A stretch of DNA of 64,000 nucleotides from Demequina litoralis (GTDB lineage: Bacteria > Actinomycetota > Actinomycetes > Actinomycetales > Demequinaceae): NCBI RefSeq assembly GCF_030418455.1, contig NZ_JAUHPW010000001.1:496001-560000 (forward strand). The letters are read 5' to 3'. How positions within the stretch are numbered: position 1 is the stretch's first letter; each line of letters starts with the position of its first letter. The notes beneath the pieces are model-generated. The model was not told where the DNA came from. It searched no databases and saw only the letters and a list, made by a program, of their open reading frames with translations. Shown piece by piece: positions 49,670 to 57,138 of this stretch. Both the position numbers and the translations under genes were made by a program.

Positions 49670-51378
49670 GCGTGGGCCTCCGTCCGGGTCGGCGCGACCG
49701 CGTCGCGCCAGCCGGCCACGGACAGCGGCACCGGGTCGAGCCCCAGCTCCCGTCCGAGCGCGACGATCTGCGGGGGCACCAGCCGCGCCTGCGCGAGCAG
49801 CGCATCGTCCGCGAACAGGTCGCGTGGCGGCAGGTCGGCCACGATCCGCCCGTGCTCGAGCACGATCACGCGGGTCGCCCACTCGGCGACGAGGTGCATG
49901 TCGTGGGTGGCGACAACGGCCGCCGCGATCGTGCCGGACAGCTCGTCGAGCATGGCGATCACGCTGTCGCGGCTGGCGACGTCGAGGCTGGCGGTGGGCT
50001 CGTCGGCGAGCAGCAGCGCGGGGCTCATCGCGAGCCCGATCGCGAGCGTCGCGCGCCGCTGCTGACCGCCCGAGAGCGTGCGGCCGTCGCGGTCCGCCAG
50101 GTCGGTCAGCCGCACGCGGTCGAGCACGCGGTCGACGAGCGCGTCGGCGTCGGGCCGTCCGCGTCCGGCGGGGTGCAGGCGCACGTCGGCCCGCACCGAG
50201 TCCTTGAGGAACATCTGCTCGGGTCGCTGGAACAGGTACGCGGCGTGGTCGGCGAGGCGGGCGCTCGACCGGGACCGGGTGTCGACGCCGTCCAGGACGA
50301 TGCTGCCGCCGCGCGGCACCTGCAGGCCGCCGAGGAGACGCATGAGGGTCGACTTGCCGGCGCCGTTGCCGCCGACCAGCGCGACGCGGTCCCCCGCATG
50401 GATCGCGAGGTCGACGTCGTGGAGCACCGGCATGAGGTCGCCCGCGACCGTGCGGTAGCCGTGGGACAGGGACGATGCGGTGACGACCGGGCGCCCGGGC
50501 GCGTGCGGCGCCGCCGCATCGTCCGTACGGAGGGACGATGCGAGGCGCGGCACCGCGCCGGCGTCGCGCAGGAGCGTGGCCGCCTCGGCGACGGTGCGCG
50601 GTGCGCCGGGGACGTCGAGCGCGGCGCAGGCGTCGACGATCTGCGGGGCGGGGATGCCGTGGGTGGCGAGCTCGTCGGCGCGCGCGGCGGCCTCGGCCAC
50701 CGGCAGGTGCCACACGGGAGCGCCGTCGTCCATGAGGATCACGGACTTGGCGTACTGCGAGATGAACTCGGCGTGGTGCTCGATCACCACCACCGTGATG
50801 CCGTGGTCGCGGTTCAGCTGTGTGAGCCGTTCGTAGAGCGCGTGGGCGCCGGCCGGGTCGACCTCGGCGACGGGCTCGTCGACCACGATGATCCGCGGCC
50901 GCATCGACAGCACCGACGCGAGCGCCGTGAGGTGCGCCTGGCCGCCGGACAGCTGCCACACGAAGCGCTCGGCGAGGTGGTCGATGCCGAGCATCGCCAT
51001 CGCCTCCGCGCCGCGCGCCTGGAAGTCCTCCATGCCGAAGTTCATGGGGCCGAACTCGACCTCGTCGCGCACGCGAGGACGCACCAGCTGGTTCTGGAAG
51101 TCCTGGTAGACGTAGCCGACGATGCCGGACAGCTCGGCGACCGACGACTCGTAGGTGTCGAGGCCCGCGACGCGCGCCTCGCCGGCGAAGTCGCCGGCCC
51201 AGTAGTGCGGGACCAGCCCGTTGAAGGTCTTGCACAGCGTCGTCTTGCCGGAGCCGTTGCCGCCGATGACGGCGACGAAGTCGCCCTCCTCGATGGTGAG
51301 GGAGACGTTGCGCAGGGTGTCCCGGTCGGCTCCCGGATACCGGAAGCTGAGCCGATCGAGCTCGATGAGGGCGGTCAT
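49666..51378 (-). CDS. Fused EcfA-EcfA ATPase of an ECF transporter
   Basis: 570 aa with two complete ABC domains in one chain, like YkoD. First: GGNGSGKTTL at about 39-48, LSGGQAHLTALASVL, IIVVDEPVAEVDPAG, VIEHHAEF. Second: GGNGAGKSTL at about 345-354, LSGGQQRRATLAIGL, LLLADEPTASLD, VVATHDMHL. The linker (residues about 275-315) carries PRLASSLRTDDAAAPHAPG and TASSLSH, written by three GGACGATGCG copies. It overlaps ecfT by ATGA and lies 63 bp after the S-component gene, with a stable hairpin between. Energises uptake on the inner membrane face. Confidence 0.92.
   Translation of the reverse strand: MTALIELDRLSFRYPGADRDTLRNVSLTIEEGDFVAVIGGNGSGKTTLCKTFNGLVPHYWAGDFAGEARVAGLDTYESSVAELSGIVGYVYQDFQNQLVRPRVRDEVEFGPMNFGMEDFQARGAEAMAMLGIDHLAERFVWQLSGGQAHLTALASVLSMRPRIIVVDEPVAEVDPAGAHALYERLTQLNRDHGITVVVIEHHAEFISQYAKSVILMDDGAPVWHLPVAEAAARADELATHGIPAPQIVDACAALDVPGAPRTVAEAATLLRDAGAVPRLASSLRTDDAAAPHAPGRPVVTASSLSHGYRTVAGDLMPVLHDVDLAIHAGDRVALVGGNGAGKSTLMRLLGGLQVPRGGSIVLDGVDTRSRSSARLADHAAYLFQRPEQMFLKDSVRADVRLHPAGRGRPDADALVDRVLDRVRLTDLADRDGRTLSGGQQRRATLAIGLAMSPALLLADEPTASLDVASRDSVIAMLDELSGTIAAAVVATHDMHLVAEWATRVIVLEHGRIVADLPPRDLFADDALLAQARLVPPQIVALGRELGLDPVPLSVAGWRDAVAPTRTEAHA
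50470..50542. repeat. Three GGACGATGCG copies within 73 bp, two as an inverted pair
   Basis: Copies at 50470-50479 (+), 50515-50524 (-) and 50533-50542 (+). The last two form an inverted pair with an 8-nt loop inside the coding linker of EcfA-EcfA. Confidence 0.9.
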
Positions 51379-51402
51379 GGCCGTGTCCTTCTGGAAGTGG
51401 CG

Positions 51403-51434
51403 GTGCGGGCCGGGGCGCGTGCCCCGGCCCGCAC
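51403..51434 (-). terminator. Strong hairpin between S-component and EcfA-EcfA genes
   Basis: Perfect 14-bp stem (51403-51416 with 51421-51434) and a 4-nt loop. It lies in the 63-bp gap inside the operon, so it is more likely a partial terminator or RNA-stability element that sets more S component than ATPase than a full stop. Confidence 0.75.
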
Positions 51435-51441
51435 GCGGTTG

Positions 51442-52350
51442 TCAGTTCTCGTTGTCCTTGGAGCGGCGCGCGAGCCGGGCGAGCGCGACGCCGACGAGGA
51501 AGGCGATGGCCGCGGCGCCGATGCCGACCCAGATGAAGCCGGGGCCGTACGTGTCGAGCCACTCGGGCTCGAAGACGCCGAGCTCGATGTCCCACGCCTC
51601 GAGGAAGGCGAAGAAGAAGGACGCGACGCTGAGGGCGACCGCGATCGCGACGAACATGCCGTTGCGCGGCGCCGAGCCCTGGATGGGCTCGCCGGGCACG
51701 CGGGGACGCATGCCGAGCAGCGGCTCGATGCGGCCGTGGAGCGCGGGGATCAGCCAGATGGCGGGGATGACGCCGAAGAGGACGCCGCTCATGAGGATGT
51801 CGACCGCGTAGCCGATGCCCTCGAGGAGCAGGATCGACTCGGGCAGGCCCTCGACGAACTCGGCGTCCTCGACGCCGATCCACACCTTCGACAGGTCGAC
51901 GATGGCGGACAGCGCCTTGTCGATGACCACGACGGTGACCGCGGCGATCGCGATCTGGAGGCGGTTGCGCGGGTTCCGCACGAGCGAGCCGGCGATGTAG
52001 AGCGCGAGGAACATCTGGATGATGCCCTCGACCTCGGCCAGGCCGGAGAAGTCGCCCATGAGCAGGTCGACGAAGATGACCTCGCCGATCGGGGCGCCGA
52101 GGGCGGCCCAGAACGGGTTGAGGAGCGCGACGAGCGCGAGCGGCACGAACACGAAGTAGCTGACGGAGACGTCGACCGGGCCGATCGTGACGTCGGGGAC
52201 GATCTCGAGCACGAGGTTCGCGACGCCGGAGAGCGCCATCGAGAGCACGAAGACCATGAGCTTCTGCGAGCCCGTGAGGTCGCGGGGCAGGCCGGCGACG
52301 GTGCCGCGCAGCCTTCCGGTGCGCTCGTCGGGGGCGGTGGTCTGGGACAT
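51442..52350 (-). CDS. ECF transporter S component (cargo-binding membrane protein)
   Basis: 302 aa with about six to eight helices. The N-terminal half (LMVFVLSMALSGVANLVLEI, VSVSYFVFVPLALVALLNPF, ALGAPIGEVIFVDLLMGDFS) has the look of ECF S components; the chain is about 100 residues longer than usual. ATG at 52350 is chosen because the ATG at 52365 lies inside the GGAGGAG ribosome site. It is followed by a 14-bp hairpin and EcfA-EcfA. HAD gene precedes it by 29 bp, so all four are one unit. Cargo is not recognisable from sequence. Confidence 0.8.
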   Translation of the reverse strand: MSQTTAPDERTGRLRGTVAGLPRDLTGSQKLMVFVLSMALSGVANLVLEIVPDVTIGPVDVSVSYFVFVPLALVALLNPFWAALGAPIGEVIFVDLLMGDFSGLAEVEGIIQMFLALYIAGSLVRNPRNRLQIAIAAVTVVVIDKALSAIVDLSKVWIGVEDAEFVEGLPESILLLEGIGYAVDILMSGVLFGVIPAIWLIPALHGRIEPLLGMRPRVPGEPIQGSAPRNGMFVAIAVALSVASFFFAFLEAWDIELGVFEPEWLDTYGPGFIWVGIGAAAIAFLVGVALARLARRSKDNEN

Positions 52351-52379
52351 GAGGAGCTCCTCCATCGGAACGGGTGGTG

Positions 52380-54014
52380 TCAGGAGACTGCAGGGGTCGG
52401 GGTGACCTGTCGCAGGAGCGCGAGCAGGCCGTTCGCGTCGTCCACCACGTCGGTCGCCTTGCCGGCGGCCAGCGCGGAGTCGAGCACGTCGTCGACGACG
52501 GCCCCGCCGCGCACCATGACGCGGCGGCCGATGCCGGCCGCGAGCGCGGCCTCCGCATCGGCGTGGGGCTTGTCGCCGTAGAACCAGGACGACGCGGGGT
52601 CCGCGTCGGCGATCCGGAGCGCCTCCTCGACGATGCCGACGTGCGGCTTGCGCACACCGTGCTCGTCGGAGCAGACGTACGCGCCGATGAGCGGCGCGAG
52701 CCCGTGGGCGGCGCACGCGTCGCGCACCGCGCGTCCGGACAGGGTGTTGGAGACCACCACGATGGGCATCCCCAGGTCGCGGGCCCGCTCCATCGCCTCG
52801 GCGACCCCGGCGCGCAGCGTGCGGCGGCTCTTGGCCCTGCCGTAGCGGTGCATGAGGTCGACGGCCTCGGCGGTGAGGACGGCCCGCGCCCGGTCGTCGA
52901 GGTCGGCACCGAAGCACTCGACCCAGAACTCGAACGGCGTCGTCTCGGCGAGCGAGCCGCCCTTGCGCTCGGCTCGACGCTCACGAGCGACCCGGATCAT
53001 GGTCGCGGCCTCGTCGGCGCTCAGCGGCGCCTCCGCCGTCGACAGCAGGCGCGAGAGGTGCTCGCCGAGCGCGAGCAGCGCGTCGACGTCGGGATGCGAG
53101 GCGGAGATCACGCCGCCGTGGTCGATGAGCAGCGCCCCGCGGCGGGGAGCGCGCGGGGACGATGCGGCGGGCGCCTCGTCGACCTCGTCCGCCGGCGCGG
53201 CGAGGGCGGCCTCGAAGGCGTCGGCCAGCTCGGCCGGGGTGTCGAAGACCGCGTCGGGCCGCTGTGCGACCGCGAACGGCGGGTGGTCGGTGTGCTTGTC
53301 GCGCGTGACGATAGCGGCCCCGATGCCCGCCCGGCGCGCGGCCACCACGTCCCGGTCGAACGTGTCGCCCACGTACCAGCAGTGCTCCGGGGCCACGCCG
53401 GTCGCGGCGGCGGCGAGCTCGAGCATGCCGGGGTTGGGCTTGCGCATGCCGACCTCGTCCGAGTACACCTGCACGGCGAACGCGTCGGCGAGGCCCAGCT
53501 CCGCGAGGATGCGGCGGTGGCTGCGGCCGGAGTGGGCGTTCGAGACGATGCCAACCGGGATCGCCCGGCTGCGCGCGAGCTGGAGCAGGCGCCGCACGCC
53601 GGGGCGCAGGTGGTGGTCGCTGATGAGCGTCTGGAGCGCGTCGAGCAGCTCGGAGGACTCGGCGACGAGGAGCGCACGGGAGCGGGCGGGCAGCTCGGCG
53701 GCGAGGAAGTCCCCGACGATCTCGCGGGGCGCGAGCTCGCGCGGCTCGAGCCGGCGGCTCGACGCGTGCTTCCAGTGCGTGAGGGCCGTGAGGCCGGCCT
53801 CGAGGCTGCGGCGCACGTCCCCGACCGGGACGGGCACGAGCCCGCGGTCGAGCATCCCGGCCGCGAGCGCCGCGGCGTCGTCGAGGCCCGTCCCGCGCTT
53901 GGCGGTGGTCACGATGACGCCGCCGAAGTCGAGCAGCAGGGCACGCGGCCGGGGCATGCCCGCGGCGGCGTCGGCGGCCGGGAGGACCGGGGCGGTGAGG
54001 GTCGAGTGGGTCAC
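52380..54014 (-). CDS. Fused double HAD-superfamily hydrolase
   Basis: 544 aa, two HAD-IA domains end to end. First: ALLLDFGGVIV (motif I, Asp near 30), VGIVSNAHSG (motif II), GMRKPNPGM (Lys, motif III), CWYVGDTFDRD (motif IV). Second: ALLIDHGGVISASH (motif I near 297), IVVVSNTLSG, GVRKPHVGI, SWFYGDKPHAD. Both have D-x-G in place of the D-x-D acid/base, as in the Had1/YihX-like group. The linker between (PAASSPRA) is written by a GGACGATGCG copy. First gene of the ECF unit, divergent from a LacI, suggesting dephosphorylation of or salvage from the transported cargo. Confidence 0.85.
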   Translation of the reverse strand: MTHSTLTAPVLPAADAAAGMPRPRALLLDFGGVIVTTAKRGTGLDDAAALAAGMLDRGLVPVPVGDVRRSLEAGLTALTHWKHASSRRLEPRELAPREIVGDFLAAELPARSRALLVAESSELLDALQTLISDHHLRPGVRRLLQLARSRAIPVGIVSNAHSGRSHRRILAELGLADAFAVQVYSDEVGMRKPNPGMLELAAAATGVAPEHCWYVGDTFDRDVVAARRAGIGAAIVTRDKHTDHPPFAVAQRPDAVFDTPAELADAFEAALAAPADEVDEAPAASSPRAPRRGALLIDHGGVISASHPDVDALLALGEHLSRLLSTAEAPLSADEAATMIRVARERRAERKGGSLAETTPFEFWVECFGADLDDRARAVLTAEAVDLMHRYGRAKSRRTLRAGVAEAMERARDLGMPIVVVSNTLSGRAVRDACAAHGLAPLIGAYVCSDEHGVRKPHVGIVEEALRIADADPASSWFYGDKPHADAEAALAAGIGRRVMVRGGAVVDDVLDSALAAGKATDVVDDANGLLALLRQVTPTPAVS

Positions 54015-54027
54015 GTTCTGGACGCTA

Positions 54028-54041
54028 CTGGAGCGTTCCAG
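54028..54041. promoter_or_regulatory. Candidate LacI operator between HAD-ECF unit and LacI
   Basis: CTGGAGCGTTCCAG is a palindrome with one mismatch and a central CG-type step, 14 bp before the HAD start and 66 bp before the LacI start. Best candidate for control of the HAD-ECF genes by the adjacent LacI. Confidence 0.55.
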
Positions 54042-54094
54042 CCCGGCACCGATCCGTTCCCTCGAATTCGCCCGACGTTCACCCGACGTTCTGC

Positions 54095-54100
54095 TAGAAC
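54095..54100 (+). promoter_or_regulatory. -10 element TAGAAC of a leaderless LacI transcript
   Basis: TAGAAC ends 6 nt before GTG 54107. Two 8-bp direct repeats CGACGTTC precede it at about 54073 and 54084. Confidence 0.45.
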
Positions 54101-54106
54101 AGCAGG

Positions 54107-55105
54107 GTGACCACGCCCGCGAGACCCGCGCCGACCATCATCGACGTCGCGCGCGCCGCGGGGGTGTCCAAGTCCCTCGTGTCGCTCGCGATCCGCGGGG
54201 ACGCGGGCGTCTCGGACGCCACCCGCACCCGCATCCTGGAGGTCGCCGACGAGCTCGGCTACCACTCGAACGCCCTGGCACGCGGCCTGGCACGCGGCCG
54301 CACGCAGATGGTCGGGCTGCTCGTGAGCGACCTCGCGAACCCGTACTTCGCGGACGTGGTCCACGGGATCGAGGAGGACGCGGACGCGACCGGCCTGGGC
54401 ACGATCATCGGCCACGGCCGCGGTTCGGCCGAGGTGCTCGCGCGCCGGCTCGACGAGATCCTCGACCTCGGCGTCGACGGCGTCATCGTCATCTCGGCGA
54501 TGCTCGACGGCGGGACGCTGGACCGCGCGGCCGCGCGCCGCCCGGTGGTGATGGTCGGGCGCCCCTTCGCTCCCCCGCGGCGCGTCAGCGTGGTCCGCAA
54601 CCACGACGAGCACGGTGCGGAGGCGGCCGTCTCCCACCTCATCAGCCTCGGGCATCGCCGCATCGCCCACCTCGCATCGTCCCGCCGTGCGGCGGCGACC
54701 GCGCGCCGCGACAGCTTCGAGCGCACGATGCGCGCGGCGGGGCTCGCCCCGCACGTGATCGACGCCGGCGACGACGGGGTCGCCCGGCTGCTCGACCGCG
54801 TGGGTGCGCCGGACGGCCCCACCGCGTGCTTCGCGGGCAACGACCGGATCGCGACCGCGGTCCTGTCCGACGCGCTCGACCGGGGGCTCGGGGTGCCGAC
54901 GGACCTCAGCGTGGTCGGCTACGACAACGCGGAGGCGGGGCGGCTCGTGCGTCCGGCCCTCACCACCGTCGAGCAGCCGCGCGAGGCCATGGGCCGCGAG
55001 GCGATGCGGCTGCTGCGCGCGCGCATCGACGGCGACCGCGAGGTCGCCGAGATCACGCTCGAGCCGCGCCTCGTGGTGCGGGGCTCGACCGGTCCCGCGG
55101 CCTAG
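54107..55105 (+). CDS. LacI-family regulator divergent from the HAD-ECF unit
   Basis: 332 aa. HTH PTIIDVARAAGVSKSLVSLA, hinge YHSNALARGLARGRT, and sugar-binding core (MVGLLVSDLANPYFADVVHG, GHRRIAHLASSRR, TACFAGNDRIATAVLSDALD, VVGYDNAEAGRLVRPALTTV). GTG at 54107 fits a leaderless transcript. Its ligand-binding part is of the ribose/purine-type fold, so a nucleoside or sugar effector is possible. Shares its promoter region with the HAD gene. Its 3' end overlaps the convergent LLM gene by 4 bp. LASSRR is written by a GGACGATGCG copy. Confidence 0.9.
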   Translation: MTTPARPAPTIIDVARAAGVSKSLVSLAIRGDAGVSDATRTRILEVADELGYHSNALARGLARGRTQMVGLLVSDLANPYFADVVHGIEEDADATGLGTIIGHGRGSAEVLARRLDEILDLGVDGVIVISAMLDGGTLDRAAARRPVVMVGRPFAPPRRVSVVRNHDEHGAEAAVSHLISLGHRRIAHLASSRRAAATARRDSFERTMRAAGLAPHVIDAGDDGVARLLDRVGAPDGPTACFAGNDRIATAVLSDALDRGLGVPTDLSVVGYDNAEAGRLVRPALTTVEQPREAMGREAMRLLRARIDGDREVAEITLEPRLVVRGSTGPAA

Positions 55106-55911
55106 CCGGCGGCGCGGGTCGCGTTCAGCCCGTCACGCCACGACAGCCACTCGTCGAGCGCGGGGATCGCGTAGTCGGGGCCGCCCGCGCCGATGGTGAA
55201 GAGCGTCGCGCCGAGCGCGTGGAGCTCCTCGGCCTCCGCGATGCCGCGCCGCCCGACCTCGACCGAGACCTCGATCTCGGACACGTCGCGCCCCACGGCC
55301 TCGCCGTGCCCGGCGAGGATCCCGAGCTTGCGCTCGAGCGTGGGTGCGTCGGAGAAGCTGTGCCAGATGTCGGCGTGCCGGGCGACGAGCCGCAGCGTCT
55401 TGCGCTCGCCCCCGCCGCCGACGAGCACGGGGATGCGGCGCGTCGGCGGCGGGTTGAGCCGCGCCCACCGCTCCTCGATCGCCGGCAGCGCCTCGCCCAG
55501 GTCCGCGATGCGGGATCCCGCGGTGCCGAACTCGTACCCGTACTCCGCGTAGTCGCGCTCGAACCACCCCGAGCCGGTGCCGAGGATGAACCGCCCGGTG
55601 CCACCCTTCGCGCTGATGTGGTCGATGGTCCGCGCCATGTCCGCCTGGAGGTGGGCGTTGCGGTAGCTGTTGCAGTTGACGAGCGCGCCGATCTCCACGC
55701 GCGAGGTCTGCTCGGCGAGCGCCGCGAGCATGGTCCACGACTCGAAGTGGAGGCCGTCGGGATCGCCGTACAGCGGGAAGAAGTGGTCCCAGTTGAACAG
55801 CACGTCGACGCCGGCGTCCTCGAGCTCCGCCGCGACCTCGCGGATGCGTGCGTAGGGCGCGTGCTGGGGCTGGATCTGGACGGCGATACGGACGGGTCGG
55901 GTCGGTGACAT
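55102..55911 (-). CDS. LLM-class F420-dependent oxidoreductase
   Basis: 269 aa TIM-barrel oxidoreductase. PVRIAVQIQPQHAPYARIRE at the N-terminus, DVLFNWDHFFPLYGDPDG, GGTGRFILGTGSGWFERDY and IPVLVGGGGERKTLRLVARH are typical of the F420-dependent luciferase-like group in actinobacteria. It would use coenzyme F420 to reduce or oxidise an unknown substrate. It is not functionally tied to the rhamnose genes by sequence. Confidence 0.85.
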   Translation of the reverse strand: MSPTRPVRIAVQIQPQHAPYARIREVAAELEDAGVDVLFNWDHFFPLYGDPDGLHFESWTMLAALAEQTSRVEIGALVNCNSYRNAHLQADMARTIDHISAKGGTGRFILGTGSGWFERDYAEYGYEFGTAGSRIADLGEALPAIEERWARLNPPPTRRIPVLVGGGGERKTLRLVARHADIWHSFSDAPTLERKLGILAGHGEAVGRDVSEIEVSVEVGRRGIAEAEELHALGATLFTIGAGGPDYAIPALDEWLSWRDGLNATRAAG

Positions 55912-55966
55912 GCCTGCTCCTGCCTGGTGCGGGTTCCTCCGGGCAGGCTATCGCGAGGGTTGCGGC

Positions 55967-56974
55967 TTAGGCCGGGGCCGAGGCGCTGGACTCGCGGACG
56001 ACGAGCTCGGGCGCGAACACGACGCTGCGCGCAGGCCGGCCCTCGCCGGCCTCGAGCACGAGCTCGACCGCGGTGGCGCCGATGAGCGCGCTCGGCTGCC
56101 GGATGGAGGAGATCGGCACCACCGCCGAGGCGGCGTAGGCGATGTCGTCGTAGCCCACCAGGGCGACGTCCTCGGGGACCCGCACCGGGTCGTCGGCGAA
56201 CAGCAGCGCGCGCTGGATGCCGATGGCGAGCAGGTCGTTCGCGGCGACGATGCCGTCGATGCGGCCCTCGCGGATCAGGGGCGCGAGCGCCTCGCCCACG
56301 CGCTTGCCCTCGTCGAGCGACATCTCGTCGGCGCCGCACAGGCGCAGGGTCGCGGCCGGCTCCTGCGCGACCGCCGCGGAGGCGCCGGCGAAGCGGTCCG
56401 CGACCTGGCGGATGCGGAGCGGCCCGCCGACGAACGCGAGCCGGCGGCGGCCGGTCTCGAGCAGGTGGCGCGCCGCGAGGGTGCCGCCGGCGACGTCGTC
56501 GACCGCGACCGAGGAGAAGCCGGACTCCCCCGCCTCCCGGTCGACGAGCACGGCCGGGATGCCGTGCGCGCGCATCTGCGCGAGGCGCGCGAGGTCGTCG
56601 CCCGCGGGCGAGATGAGCACGCCGCCCACGCGCTGCTGCTCGAAGACGTCGAGATGGAGGCCCTCGCGCTCGGTCGAGTCGTCGGAGTTCGCGAGGAACA
56701 CGCTCATGCCCTCGCGCGCGGCGCGAGCCTCGGCGCCCCTCGCGACGTCGGTGAAGAACGGGTTGCCCACGTCGAGCACGAGCAGTGCGAGGCTGCGGCT
56801 GCGTCCGGCGCGGAGCTGGCGTGCCGCGGCGTTGGGCACGTAGCCGAGCGCGTCGATGGCGGCGCGCACGCGCTCGACCGTCTCCGCCTTGACCTGGTCG
56901 GGGCGGTTGAGCACGTTCGACACGGTGCCCACGGACACGCCCGCATGCGCCGCGACCTCCTTGACGCTGACCAC
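55967..56974 (-). CDS. LacI-family regulator of the rhamnose operon
   Basis: 335 aa. HTH VVSVKEVAAHAGVSVGTVSN followed by VLNRPDQVKAETVERVRAAI, hinge VPNAAARQLRAGRS, and a sugar-binding core (LVLDVGNPFFTDVARGAEAR, LVGYDDIAYAASAVVPISSI). GTG at 56974 has GGGGAGG 8 nt ahead; frame extension upstream lacks one. Divergent from rhaI, with an operator in the gap. The natural effector is L-rhamnose or a rhamnulose intermediate. It differs from the AraC-type RhaS/RhaR of enterobacteria. Confidence 0.9.
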   Translation of the reverse strand: MVSVKEVAAHAGVSVGTVSNVLNRPDQVKAETVERVRAAIDALGYVPNAAARQLRAGRSRSLALLVLDVGNPFFTDVARGAEARAAREGMSVFLANSDDSTEREGLHLDVFEQQRVGGVLISPAGDDLARLAQMRAHGIPAVLVDREAGESGFSSVAVDDVAGGTLAARHLLETGRRRLAFVGGPLRIRQVADRFAGASAAVAQEPAATLRLCGADEMSLDEGKRVGEALAPLIREGRIDGIVAANDLLAIGIQRALLFADDPVRVPEDVALVGYDDIAYAASAVVPISSIRQPSALIGATAVELVLEAGEGRPARSVVFAPELVVRESSASAPA

Positions 56975-57077
56975 CCGACGGCCTCCCCGACTCGACTGCG
57001 GCCAGGATACTGAAACCTTCCACCGTGCCCGGGAGGGCCTGCCGATTTGACGGCGACCACCTCGCACGCGTAACTTT

Positions 57078-57089
57078 TGAAACGATTCA
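57078..57089. promoter_or_regulatory. LacI-type operator TGAAACGATTCA before rhaI
   Basis: TGAAACGATTCA is a near-perfect palindrome with central CG, the shape of LacI-family sites, 49 bp before rhaI and close to the divergent regulator gene. A TGAAACC half-site recurs at about 57010. Confidence 0.65.
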
Positions 57090-57138
57090 TTGAGAGGGTC
57101 GACGCACGACCCGCCCCCTCGCTCAAAGGAGAGAAACG

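Noticed and set aside
48863..52984. A 1373-codon frame running through EcfT and antisense/out-of-frame parts of the ECF genes
   Set aside because: Only 48863-49669 shows EcfT features and a proper overlap start.
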